36,769 nucleotides of DNA. Source: Elusimicrobiota bacterium. Lineage in GTDB: Bacteria; Elusimicrobiota; Elusimicrobia; UBA1565; UBA9628. The stretch is taken from the NCBI GenBank assembly GCA_016191335.1, contig JACPOW010000045.1, forward strand, positions 1-36,769, written 5' to 3'. Every line of letters starts with the position of its first letter. Within the stretch, counting starts at the first letter, position 1. Positions 1 to 6,516 of this stretch are shown in pieces. Below the pieces are notes generated by a model that saw nothing but the letters and a program-made list of their open reading frames with translations, was not told where the DNA came from and made no database searches. The position numbers and the translations under genes are program-made.

Positions 1-124
1 AGGAATTCGTTCCACGCTTCCTTCGGACAGGGCCTCGCGACCCCGCCCTTGCGTTTCCCTCGGGTCCCTGCGACCGGGTTCCCAGAGGACTTCCACCTCT
101 TCAGTCGTGCGTCATGCTGGGCGT

Positions 125-167
125 ACAAAGAAGAGCCCCCTCCCCCGCCTCAGCGGGAAAGGGGGCT
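125..167 (-). terminator. Rho-independent terminator after pruA
   Basis: On the minus strand, just past the pruA stop, an AGCCCCC...GGGGGCT stem (plus 134-167) encloses a second CCCGC/GCGGG stem with a three-base loop. It is followed by a T-rich stretch (CTTCTTTGT, plus 125-133). This is the usual shape of an intrinsic terminator. The remaining 1-124 shows no gene or motif I can support. Confidence 0.75.
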
Positions 168-183
168 TCGCCCGGCCCGAGAC

Positions 184-1818
184 CTAGACCGTGTCGCGGC
201 CCAGGAACGGATACCGGTAGCTCTTCGGCGGCTCGAACGTCTCCTTGATGGTGCGCGGAGACACCCAGCGCAGCAGGTTGATGTACGACCCCGCCTTGTC
301 GTTCGTGCCCGAGGCGCGCGCCCCGCCGAACGGCTGCTGGCCGACGACGGCCCCGGTGGGCTTGTCGTTGATGTAGAAGTTGCCCGCCGCGTGCTCGAGC
401 GCCCGCTCGGCCTCCAGGATCACGCGCCGGTCGCGCGCGAACACCGAGCCGGTGAGGGCGTAGGGAGAGGTCTGGTCCACGAGGGCCAAGGTCTCCTTCC
501 ACTTCTTCTCGGGATAGACGTGGATGGTGAGCAGGGGCCCGAAGACCTCCTCGCACATCGTCAGGCTCTTCGGGTCGGAGGACTCGATGACCGTGGGCGT
601 GATGAAGTAGCCCTTGGACGAGTCGTAGGTGCCGCCGAACACGATCTTGTTGCCCTTGACCTTCTTGGCCGCGTCGATGTAGCGCACGATGCTCTCATAG
701 GCGCGCTTGTCGATGATGGCGTTGACGAAGTTCCCCGGGTCCTCCGGAGAGCCGACCTCCACGGTGGCCAGCATGTCCTTCAGAGCCTTGCGCACCTTAG
801 GCCACTGGTTGGCCGGGATGTAGGCGCGGGAGGCGGCGGAGCACTTCTGCCCCTGGAACTCGAAGGCGCCGCGCACGAGGGCGGTGGCCACCACCTCGGG
901 ATCGGCGGACTCGTGCATGAGCACGAAGTCCTTGCCGCCGGTCTCGCCGACGAGGCGAGGGTAGCCCTTGTACTTGGAGATGTTCTCCCCGACCGTCTTC
1001 CACATGGAGTGGAACACCGGCGTGCTGCCGGTGAAGTGCACGCCCGCGAAGTCCGGGTGGGACAGGATGGTGTCGGAGATCTCTCCGGCCGGGCCGGTGA
1101 CGAGGTTGATGACGCCCGGCGGCAGGCCCGCCTCGATGAGGAGCTTCATGATGAAGTGGGCGGTGTAGACGGTGGAGGTCGCCGGCTTCCAGACCACGGT
1201 GTTGCCCATCAGGGCCGGGGCCGTGGGCAGGTTGCCCGCGATCGCGGTGAAGTTGAAGGGCGTGATGGCCCAGACGAAGCCCTCGAGCGGGCGGTACTCC
1301 ACGCGGTTCCAGACCCCGCGCGAGCTGTTGGGCTGGTTCTCGTAGATCTGCTCGGCGAACTTCGGGTTGAAGCGCAGGAAGTCGATGAGCTCGCAGGCGG
1401 AGTCGATCTCGGCCTGGTAGAGGTTCTTGGACTGGCAGAGCATGGTGGCCGCGTTGAGGGTCCAGCGCCAGTCGCCGGCCAGCAGGTCGGCGGCCTTGAG
1501 GAAGATGGCGGCGCGGTCCTGGAAGGGCATGCGCGCCCAGTCTTTCTTGGCCTTGAGGGCGGCGTTGATGGCCTTCTTGGTGTCGGCCGCGGAGCCCATG
1601 TGAAACTTGCCCAGGAGCTGCTCGTGGTCGTACGGCGACCGGATCTCGACCTTCTTGCCGGTGCGGACTTCCTCGCCCCCGATGTACATGGGGATGTCGA
1701 CTTTCTTCGACTTCATCTCGTTGAGACGGGCGAAGAACTTGGCGCGCTCCGGGGAACCGGGCGCGTAGGAGAGGACGGGCTCGTTGACGGGAGTGGGGAT
1801 GAAGGATCGTGAGTTCAT
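184..1818 (-). CDS. pruA: L-glutamate gamma-semialdehyde (P5C) dehydrogenase, ALDH4A1-like
   Basis: This 544-residue NAD-dependent aldehyde dehydrogenase should oxidise glutamate-gamma-semialdehyde (from 1-pyrroline-5-carboxylate) to glutamate, the second step of proline breakdown, in the cytosol. The catalytic Cys is C326 in QGQKCSAASR and the general-base Glu is E292 in GETGGKDF. K211 in VVWKPATS and N189 in the PFNF motif are also in place. Sequence around FTGSTPVFHSMWK is closest to the eukaryote/Bacteroidetes ALDH4A1 type rather than the PutA C-terminal domain. No proline dehydrogenase lies nearby, so the first step must be encoded elsewhere. ATG 1818 was chosen because an extended -10 (TGATATCAT, plus 1825-1833) ends 6 nt before it, and no Shine-Dalgarno is present. 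A terminator follows. A 44-bp palindrome lies 57-100 bp upstream. Confidence 0.95.
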   Translation of the reverse strand: MNSRSFIPTPVNEPVLSYAPGSPERAKFFARLNEMKSKKVDIPMYIGGEEVRTGKKVEIRSPYDHEQLLGKFHMGSAADTKKAINAALKAKKDWARMPFQDRAAIFLKAADLLAGDWRWTLNAATMLCQSKNLYQAEIDSACELIDFLRFNPKFAEQIYENQPNSSRGVWNRVEYRPLEGFVWAITPFNFTAIAGNLPTAPALMGNTVVWKPATSTVYTAHFIMKLLIEAGLPPGVINLVTGPAGEISDTILSHPDFAGVHFTGSTPVFHSMWKTVGENISKYKGYPRLVGETGGKDFVLMHESADPEVVATALVRGAFEFQGQKCSAASRAYIPANQWPKVRKALKDMLATVEVGSPEDPGNFVNAIIDKRAYESIVRYIDAAKKVKGNKIVFGGTYDSSKGYFITPTVIESSDPKSLTMCEEVFGPLLTIHVYPEKKWKETLALVDQTSPYALTGSVFARDRRVILEAERALEHAAGNFYINDKPTGAVVGQQPFGGARASGTNDKAGSYINLLRWVSPRTIKETFEPPKSYRYPFLGRDTV

Positions 1819-1824
1819 GGCGGG

Positions 1825-1833
1825 ATGATATCA
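1825..1833 (-). promoter_or_regulatory. Extended -10 promoter of pruA, predicted leaderless
   Basis: Reading the minus strand, TGATATCAT has the TGN + TATCAT form of an extended -10 element. Six bases separate it from ATG 1818, so transcription should start at or next to the A of the start codon. No convincing -35 is seen, which extended -10 promoters do not require. Confidence 0.6.
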
Positions 1834-1874
1834 CAAAATGGCCGACGGAGCCCTGACCGGGAGCAAGCCCGTTC

Positions 1875-1918
1875 ACTACTGATAATCACTATTCCCGGGA
1901 ACAGTGATTATCGATAGT
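1875..1918. promoter_or_regulatory. 44-bp imperfect palindrome between pruA and the divergent gene
   Basis: Centred between bases 1896 and 1897, 19 of 22 base pairs are complementary. The core ACTATTCCCGGGAACAGT (1888-1905) matches 15 of 18 bases of the perfect palindrome found at 9583 and 32034. It ends 5 bp before the -35 box of the gene at 1961 and lies about 80 bp upstream of the predicted pruA start. An operator is the simplest reading, and a terminator is unlikely because no T-run follows on either strand. Confidence 0.6.
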
Positions 1919-1923
1919 CGGCA

Positions 1924-1952
1924 TGGACAAACTTCCGTTTAGCCGTTACAAT
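1924..1952 (+). promoter_or_regulatory. Sigma70-type promoter, predicted near-leaderless
   Basis: TGGACA (1924-1929), a 17-nt spacer and TACAAT (1947-1952) are followed by only 8 nt before ATG 1961. Transcription would start within a base or two of the start codon. Confidence 0.7.
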
Positions 1953-1960
1953 CCGAGGCG

Positions 1961-2488
1961 ATGAGCGTCTCCGCCCACCTGACCCCCGAGCCCGAACGGC
2001 GCCTGTGGCTCATCCTCGAGAGCATGCGCCACGAGGTGGACTCGGCCGACGTGCGCATCGCCGGGCTCACCGCCTTCGCCGCGGCGGAGCTGGCGTTCAT
2101 CCGGATACTGACCCCGGTCGGCGCGTCGGGCTTCCTCGCGCTCACGGCCCTGACCGTCGCCCTGCCTCTCGGGGTGTTCGCCTTCACCCCGCTCAAGCGC
2201 CTTCCCCCCTGGCTCAAGTTCCTCGAGCCGCACCGGGAGAAGATGCGGGCGGAGGATTCGCTGATCACGGTGGACGACCTGGTCAAGTACAGCCACGGCG
2301 ACCTGATCTTCCGCCTGGACAAGTACCTGGGCGGGGGCATCACCGCGACGCCCTACTACGAGGACGTGGTGGGGCAGATCGTGGAGAACGCGCGCGTGGC
2401 GTGGCGCAAGCAGCGCCTGCTGCGATACGCGTGCTTCGTCGTCGGGCTGGGACAGCTCGGCCTGCTCGGCCAGCTGATCTGGCGCTAG
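1961..2488 (+). CDS. Small membrane protein, PycTM/DUF5706-like topology
   Basis: 175 residues. An N-terminal amphipathic helix (about 10-30) is followed by two hydrophobic segments (about 32-50 and 57-75), a soluble middle part (about 80-150) containing LVKYSHGDL and YYEDVVGQIVENARVAWRKQ, and a third hydrophobic segment at the C terminus (about 155-173). This order, with a conserved-looking Y...Q..NA..AW.K helix before the last TM, resembles the Pycsar membrane effectors (PycTM, DUF5706). The likeness is judged by eye. No nucleotide cyclase is adjacent, so an anti-phage role is not supported by context. It has its own near-leaderless promoter and ends 1 nt from the anti-sigma gene stop on the other strand. 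Function otherwise unknown. Confidence 0.75.
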   Translation: MSVSAHLTPEPERRLWLILESMRHEVDSADVRIAGLTAFAAAELAFIRILTPVGASGFLALTALTVALPLGVFAFTPLKRLPPWLKFLEPHREKMRAEDSLITVDDLVKYSHGDLIFRLDKYLGGGITATPYYEDVVGQIVENARVAWRKQRLLRYACFVVGLGQLGLLGQLIWR

Positions 2489-2489
2489 G

Positions 2490-2726
2490 TCAGGAGCGAA
2501 GCCGCGCGATGAGGCGGCGCTTGACGGCCTCGTCGCCGGGCGCGGGCGCGCCCCAGACGGCCTTGGCCGCGCGGTCGATCCAGCGGACCTGGGCGGCGTA
2601 GCGGCGGCAGAACCAGCAGACGGCCATGTGCAGGCGCAGCATGACGCGGCGCCCGCCCGGCCCCTCGTCGTAGGAGCCGTCGGAGACGGAGCGCGCCACG
2701 TCGGAGCAGGTGGGGATCCAGCTCAT
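2490..2726 (-). CDS. Zinc-type anti-sigma factor (ZAS family)
   Basis: A 78-residue protein with C7, H33, C37 and C40, giving the H-x3-C-x2-C signature (HMAVCWFC) of zinc-binding anti-sigma factors. The C7-to-H33 spacing of 26 residues equals the C11-to-H37 spacing of RsrA, the thiol-redox anti-sigma factor of Streptomyces. No membrane segment is seen, so it should be cytosolic and bind the ECF sigma factor encoded immediately upstream. ATG 2726 overlaps the sigma-gene stop as ATGA, so the two are probably translationally coupled. Start choice rests on that overlap; an in-frame start further upstream at 2753 would lie inside the sigma gene. Redox sensing is inferred from spacing and from the nearby trxA, not shown. 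Confidence 0.8.
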   Translation of the reverse strand: MSWIPTCSDVARSVSDGSYDEGPGGRRVMLRLHMAVCWFCRRYAAQVRWIDRAAKAVWGAPAPGDEAVKRRLIARLRS

Positions 2727-3295
2727 CGGTTCTTCCATTTCTTCTCGAGGCACTCCCGGAACTTGTTGCGGGCCCGGAACAGGAGCACCCCCAGATTGGT
2801 GGCGGAGACGCCGATGATCTTACACGCGTCCTCGGTGTCGACGCCCTCCACGGCCTTCAGCTGGAAGGCGGCCCGCTGCTCGTCGGAGAGGCCGCGGGCG
2901 CACTCCTCGAGCCAGGACTTGAGCTCGCCGTTGACGGCCTCCTCCTCGGGACCCCGGGGCAGGCTGTTCCACACCCCGAGGGAGCCGAAGCGGCCCGCGA
3001 AGGCCGCCTCCATGTCCTCGGTCGCCTGCTCGCGCTTGTTCTTGCGGCGCCGCTCGGAGCACTTGTGGAACATCACGCCGAACAGGAAGGTCTTCAGCGT
3101 CGAGCGCCCCTCGAACCGGTCGATCGCGACGAGGAAGTCCGTCAGGGTGTCCTGGACGGCCTCCTCCGCGTCCGGCTCGGAGAGGCCCCAGGAGCGCGCC
3201 GCCGCCAGCAGCGGCGACGCGAACTCCTCGACGAGAGCCTCCACCGAGCCCGGACGGCGCGCCTTGAGGTCGCGGAGCCGGTCCTGGTCGCCCAT
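2723..3295 (-). CDS. ECF-family RNA polymerase sigma factor
   Basis: 190 residues, a normal ECF length. Region 2 is visible as DAEEAVQDTLTDFLVAIDRF followed by the -10-reading helix (TLKTFLFGVMFHKCSERRRK, about 66-85). Region 4 is the C-terminal helix-turn-helix with LSDEQRAAFQLKAVEG and ACKIIGVSATNLGVLLFRAR (about 133-175), ending in a basic tail. It is encoded 25 nt after trxA and overlaps the anti-sigma gene by 4 nt, so the three probably form one transcript. Its target promoters cannot be told from the window. A TAGGAT hexamer 9 nt before ATG 3295 could be a separate -10, but no good -35 accompanies it. Confidence 0.92.
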   Translation of the reverse strand: MGDQDRLRDLKARRPGSVEALVEEFASPLLAAARSWGLSEPDAEEAVQDTLTDFLVAIDRFEGRSTLKTFLFGVMFHKCSERRRKNKREQATEDMEAAFAGRFGSLGVWNSLPRGPEEEAVNGELKSWLEECARGLSDEQRAAFQLKAVEGVDTEDACKIIGVSATNLGVLLFRARNKFRECLEKKWKNR

Positions 3296-3320
3296 CAGGC
3301 GACCATCCTACCAATTCGCG

Positions 3321-3647
3321 TCAGGCGGCGATCAGCGCGTCGAGCTTGGCCTTGATGACCGATTTCGGCTGCACCCCGACCATCTGCTCGACGAGCTTGC
3401 CGCCCTTGAAGAACAGCAAGGTCGGGATCGCGGACACGCGGTACGCCGTCATCGTGTCCGAGTTCTCGTCGGTGTTGAGCTTGCCGACCACGGCCTTGCC
3501 GGCGTACTCCGTCGCCAGCTCCTCGACCACGGGGCCGAGCATGCGGCACGGGCCGCACCACGGCGCCCACAGGTCCACGAGCACCGGCTTGCTGGATTCC
3601 AGCACTTCCTTCTTGAACGACGCGTCCGTCAGCTGCAGTTCGGCCAT
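3321..3647 (-). CDS. trxA: Thioredoxin
   Basis: A 108-residue classical thioredoxin, the normal family length. The active site WCGPC has C31 and C34, preceded by DLWAPW; the cis-Pro is in SAIPTLLFF (about residue 75) and FKGGKLVEQMVG follows. It reduces protein disulfides in the cytosol using electrons from thioredoxin reductase, which is not encoded here. Unlike many neighbours it has a strong Shine-Dalgarno, AAAGGAGG, 4 nt before ATG 3647, and a GATAAT -10-like hexamer at plus 3665-3670, so its mRNA should have a leader. It lies 21 nt after tetR and 25 nt before the ECF sigma gene, an arrangement that recalls SigR/RsrA control of thioredoxin genes. Confidence 0.97.
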   Translation of the reverse strand: MAELQLTDASFKKEVLESSKPVLVDLWAPWCGPCRMLGPVVEELATEYAGKAVVGKLNTDENSDTMTAYRVSAIPTLLFFKGGKLVEQMVGVQPKSVIKAKLDALIAA

Positions 3648-3668
3648 GGGGCCTCCTTTAGATGATTA

Positions 3669-4244
3669 TCAGTCCAGGGTCCTCAACGCCTCGCCCGCGG
3701 CGGCGCGGAGCTCCGCCCGGTCGCAGCCGGTGCGGCCCAAGGCCCGCAGGCCGAGGGTCGCGGCGAACAGGAACCGGGCCGAGGCCCGGGCCTCCCCGCG
3801 CGCCTTGACGCTGCCGTCGGCGCGGCCGCGCAGGACGGCCGCGAGCAGCGCGCCCTCGACGCGGCGCCGGTTGTCCTCCACGCAGCGCGCCACGCGCGCG
3901 TCATGGGCGGCGCGCTCCGAGGCGGCGTTGGCCAGCAGGCAGCCGCAGGGATCGCCCGCGGCCTCCTCGATGACGACGGAGAAGAGCTTCTCGATGGCGG
4001 CCCGGCCCGTCTTCGCGGCGTTCAGGGTCTGGAGCAGGCTGATGTCCTTCGTGCCCTGGTAGCGGCGCAGGGCGGCGAGGTACAAGGCGCGCTTGTCGCC
4101 GAAGGCCCCGTACAGGCTGGCGCGGCCGAGGCCCGTGGCCTTCTCCAGGTCCTCGACCGAGGTCCCGTCGAAGCCCTTCCCCCGGAAGGCCTCCACGGCC
4201 TTGTCGAGGACGACGTCGCTGTCGAAGGAGCGCGGGCGGGCCAT
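3669..4244 (-). CDS. TetR/AcrR-family transcriptional regulator
   Basis: 191 residues. The N-terminal DNA-binding domain (about 1-55) is typical: ARPRSFD, then DKAVEAFRGKGFDGTSVEDL and the recognition helix in GLGRASLYGAFGDKRALY. The C-terminal ligand domain is unassigned. It has a near-perfect promoter, TTGACA-17-TATAAT, with the -10 ending 6 nt before ATG 4244. A palindrome ATAGACT-GTTT-AGTCAAT fills most of the promoter spacer, so autorepression is likely. Divergent from the FkbM methyltransferase gene (76 bp between starts), which it might also control, and upstream of trxA. The inducer is unknown. Confidence 0.92.
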   Translation of the reverse strand: MARPRSFDSDVVLDKAVEAFRGKGFDGTSVEDLEKATGLGRASLYGAFGDKRALYLAALRRYQGTKDISLLQTLNAAKTGRAAIEKLFSVVIEEAAGDPCGCLLANAASERAAHDARVARCVEDNRRRVEGALLAAVLRGRADGSVKARGEARASARFLFAATLGLRALGRTGCDRAELRAAAGEALRTLD

Positions 4245-4250
4245 GGCGTC

Positions 4251-4279
4251 ATTATAGACTGTTTAGTCAATAATGTCAA
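4251..4279 (-). promoter_or_regulatory. Consensus sigma70 promoter of tetR, predicted leaderless
   Basis: On the minus strand TTGACA (plus 4274-4279), exactly 17 nt, TATAAT (plus 4251-4256), then 6 nt to ATG 4244. Both hexamers match the consensus fully, making this the clearest leaderless promoter in the window. Confidence 0.85.
4254..4271. promoter_or_regulatory. Probable TetR operator overlapping its promoter
   Basis: ATAGACT and AGTCAAT are inverted repeats (6 of 7 pairs) around a GTTT centre. The site lies in the spacer and overlaps the -10 of the tetR promoter, as expected for autorepression. The TAGAC-N-GTC form is common among TetR-family operators. Confidence 0.6.
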
Positions 4280-4307
4280 GCGCCGCGCGCGGGGCGGGGC
4301 TTAATAG

Positions 4308-4313
4308 TAAAAT
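4308..4313 (+). promoter_or_regulatory. -10 element of the FkbM gene, predicted leaderless
   Basis: TAAAAT is followed by 7 nt and then ATG 4321. No good -35 is seen in the GC-rich stretch upstream. It sets the start at 4321 rather than the in-frame ATG at 4273. Confidence 0.5.
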
Positions 4314-4320
4314 CCCGCCG

Positions 4321-5253
4321 ATGCTCGACCCTCTCGCCGACAAGCGCGCCCGCTTCCTCGACCTCGCGGCCGACCTCCCCTCGCGCTGCCGGCTCGTCGA
4401 GCGCAGCGAGGGCGGCTCGCTCGCGCGCAAGCTGCGCAAGCTCTCCCTGTTCGGCGGACGCTACCTGCGCTGGGCCGCCGCGCGCGCGGGCCTGCGGCCG
4501 GGCCTGGTCGAGCTGACCCTGTTCTGGGGCGCGCGCATGACGGTGCCCTACACCGACGACGCCGACTTCGTGACCTTCTACCTCGTGGGCGCGCCCGGCG
4601 GGCCCGAGTACAAGCTCGCGCGCTGGTTCATCCGGAACCTGAAGGCCGGCGACCGCTTCTACGACGCCGGAGCGAGCTACGGCTTCTACACCATGCTCGC
4701 CGGCGAGTTCATCGGCCCCGAGGGCGAGATCCACGCCTTCGAGCCGCTGCCCGAGATCCACGCCCGGCTGGCGGCCAACGCCCCGCGCGCCCGCGTCGTG
4801 AACGCCGCGCTGTGGGACCGGACCGGGACGGCCACGATGCACCGCAACCCCATCAGCGACTCGTTCAACACCCTCGAGCCCGCGGCCGCCGCGCTCGGCG
4901 CCCCGGGCGGCGCGGACCTCGAGGTGCGCTGCGTCACGCTCGACGAATACGCGAAGGAGCGCCGCCCCCCCACGGTGGTCAAGATCGACGTGGAGGGAGG
5001 AGAGAAGCGGCTCATCGCCGGCGGCCTCGCGACCTTGCGCGCCTCGCGCCCCGCGATCGCGATGGAGATCTGGCCCGGGGCCAACGGCGAGCGCTTCTCC
5101 CTTCCGGCCTGCCGGGACCTGCTCGCGCTGGGCTACGCCGCCCACCGCCTGGAGGAGGACGGCACGGCGGTCCCGCTCGCGGAGGCCGACCTCCCGGAGT
5201 TCCTGCGGTCCTTGCCCGGGATCTGGGACAACCTCGTCTTCCTCCCCGCTTAA
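4321..5253 (+). CDS. FkbM-family SAM-dependent methyltransferase
   Basis: 310 residues. The Rossmann SAM-binding core starts with FYDAGASYGFYTMLA (motif I, about 113-127), followed by the acidic GEIHAFEPLPEIHARL (about 135-150). The FkbM-type KIDVEGGEKRLI motif comes at about 222. The family O-methylates sugars, polyketides and other metabolites; the substrate here cannot be inferred. The start follows the -10 TAAAAT; an upstream in-frame ATG at 4273 would place the promoter inside the gene. It is divergent from tetR, which may control it. A small CCGG...CCGG hairpin lies just after the stop. Confidence 0.85.
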   Translation: MLDPLADKRARFLDLAADLPSRCRLVERSEGGSLARKLRKLSLFGGRYLRWAAARAGLRPGLVELTLFWGARMTVPYTDDADFVTFYLVGAPGGPEYKLARWFIRNLKAGDRFYDAGASYGFYTMLAGEFIGPEGEIHAFEPLPEIHARLAANAPRARVVNAALWDRTGTATMHRNPISDSFNTLEPAAAALGAPGGADLEVRCVTLDEYAKERRPPTVVKIDVEGGEKRLIAGGLATLRASRPAIAMEIWPGANGERFSLPACRDLLALGYAAHRLEEDGTAVPLAEADLPEFLRSLPGIWDNLVFLPA

Positions 5254-5297
5254 CCGGATTTGAACCCGGCTGAAACAACTCCTTAACGACGGGCGGC

Positions 5298-5303
5298 TAC
5301 AAT
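5298..5303 (+). promoter_or_regulatory. -10-like element before the gene at 5316
   Basis: TACAAT ends 12 nt before ATG 5316, so a leader of only about 5 nt is predicted. No convincing -35 at 16-18 nt, and no Shine-Dalgarno in the gap. Confidence 0.4.
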
Positions 5304-5315
5304 CCCAGTGCCGCC

Positions 5316-6047
5316 ATGATAGACACCGAACGATCGCTCGAGCGCGCCGCGGAGCTGCGCGAGGCCGCTCAGGCCGCCAAGACCCGCCTCGCCGAGCGCG
5401 AGGCGTCCCTCGCCCGGCTGCGCGAGCAGGTGGCGGCGCTCAAGGCCTCGGTGGCGCAGGCTCCGGCCGCGGCCCCCGCGCCGCCCGCGCCCCGCGCCCG
5501 CCCCGTCCCCGCCCCCGTGCCGCTCCCTTCCCCCGTCTCCCGCCCCGCTCCGGGCCCCTCCCGTCCGGCCCCGTCCGGCTGGCGGCCGTACGCGCCCTAC
5601 GCGGCCATCGCCGCCTGCGCCGTCCTCATCGAGCTCGGCGGCGCGCGCCTGCCGGCCCCCGCCGCGCCGGACCTCACCGCCTTGGCCCATCCCGCGCCCG
5701 CCGTGGTCCTCAACGCCCGGCCCGCCGCGAAGGGCGCGCCCGTCGTCACCGACGACGACCGCTCCGAGGAAGCCCTGCTCATGGTGCACGAGTGGAAGCT
5801 GCCCGGCGACGAGAAGTCCCTGGGCGAGCGCCTCGGCGGCGAGCTCGACCTGCCCGGCGGACGCCCGTCCTGGACCGTCGAGCGCACCGGCGCCCACGGC
5901 TACCGCGTGACCTTCCAGCCCGCGGAGAAGGACCTCCCCTATTCCTTCGAGGCGGACATCGAGTCGCGCGTCGTCTGGCCCACCCCCGACACGCAGGAGC
6001 TCCTCGCTCCGCGCTTCACCGCCGCCTTCCGCGACGCCGTCCGCTGA
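5316..6047 (+). CDS. Hypothetical coiled-coil, single-pass membrane protein
   Basis: 243 residues, family not recognised. Residues about 3-48 are a predicted coiled coil (repeated Leu/Ala heptads with Glu/Arg, e.g. LREQVAALKASV). A Pro/Ala-rich linker (about 50-87) follows, then one hydrophobic segment (about 93-110, YAAIAACAVLIELGG), and a C-terminal soluble part (about 145-243) rich in charged residues with YRVTFQPAEKDLPYSFEADIE. The coiled coil is probably cytosolic and the C-terminal part outside, but orientation is a guess. It lies between the FkbM gene and the metal-binding protein gene with its own weak -10. Confidence 0.7.
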   Translation: MIDTERSLERAAELREAAQAAKTRLAEREASLARLREQVAALKASVAQAPAAAPAPPAPRARPVPAPVPLPSPVSRPAPGPSRPAPSGWRPYAPYAAIAACAVLIELGGARLPAPAAPDLTALAHPAPAVVLNARPAAKGAPVVTDDDRSEEALLMVHEWKLPGDEKSLGERLGGELDLPGGRPSWTVERTGAHGYRVTFQPAEKDLPYSFEADIESRVVWPTPDTQELLAPRFTAAFRDAVR

Positions 6048-6108
6048 ACGCGGTCGCGGCGGAATTTGTTTCCTTGAGGCGGCTCGTCCGCGAGCAGGAG
6101 GCCCCCTC

Positions 6109-6450
6109 ATGAAGAAAACGATCAAGCTGTTCAGCCTCATCGCCGTCCTCGGGCTTCTCGCCGCCCGCGCCGGCGCGGATTGCGGCCATTGCGAGAAAGG
6201 CCACGACCCGAAGGGCGCGGCCGGGAAGTCATGCGAGATGGACTGCCCGACGCACATGGCCGGCGCCGAGGTCTCGGTCGCCAACATCGCCAACGGCGTC
6301 ACCGTCACCATCGTCACGAAGGACGCCGCCAAGCACTTCGCCAAGAAGGACAAGGCCGCGGCCGCTCTCTACAAGTGCCCGATGGGCTGCGCCACCTCGG
6401 ACAAGCCCGGCAAGTGCCCCAAGTGCAAGATGGAGATGAAGAAGCAGTAA
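6109..6450 (+). CDS. Secreted heavy-metal-binding-domain protein
   Basis: 113 residues. An N-terminal signal peptide (KKTIKLFSLIAVLGLLAARAGA, cleaved at about 22/23) leads into a Cys-rich segment with CGHC (25-28) and C-x3-C (42-46). The C terminus carries CPMGC (90-94) and CPKCKMEM (103-110) with DKPGK between. That is the heavy-metal-binding domain often found at the N terminus of copper ATPases and in CusB-like proteins (usual form CPMHP...DKPGKCPKCGM). A periplasmic Cu/Zn-binding role is inferred. ATG 6109 has a strong Shine-Dalgarno, AGGAGG at 6096-6101, 7 nt upstream. No metal exporter is adjacent. Confidence 0.8.
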   Translation: MKKTIKLFSLIAVLGLLAARAGADCGHCEKGHDPKGAAGKSCEMDCPTHMAGAEVSVANIANGVTVTIVTKDAAKHFAKKDKAAAALYKCPMGCATSDKPGKCPKCKMEMKKQ

Positions 6451-6466
6451 AGGACCCACTCCCTCG

Positions 6467-6482
6467 AGGGCCTTCGGGCCCT
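6467..6482 (+). terminator. Hairpin after the metal-binding protein gene
   Basis: AGGGCC-TTCG-GGCCCT is a perfect six-pair stem with a stable TTCG tetraloop, 16 nt after the stop. There is no T-run, so it may be a weak terminator or an mRNA-stabilising hairpin. Its end touches the -35 of the next gene. Confidence 0.45.
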
Positions 6483-6510
6483 GACGGACCGGCGCCGGAC
6501 GCCCCATAAT
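6481..6510 (+). promoter_or_regulatory. Sigma70-type promoter, predicted leaderless
   Basis: CTGACG (6481-6486), 18 nt, CATAAT (6505-6510), then 6 nt to ATG 6517. Confidence 0.55.
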
Positions 6511-6516
6511 CATCTT

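Noticed and set aside
49..1812. 587-residue open frame opposite pruA
   Set aside because: It is an antisense frame held open by high GC. Its translation is Arg/Gly/Val-rich with no motif, whereas pruA on the other strand has full aldehyde dehydrogenase signatures.
5254..5270. tRNA T-arm-like sequence (CCGGGTTCAAATCCGG on the minus strand)
   Set aside because: Only a T-loop-like hairpin. The acceptor, D and anticodon arms cannot be drawn, and too few bases precede it before the next gene, so it is not a tRNA or a clear tRNA attachment site.
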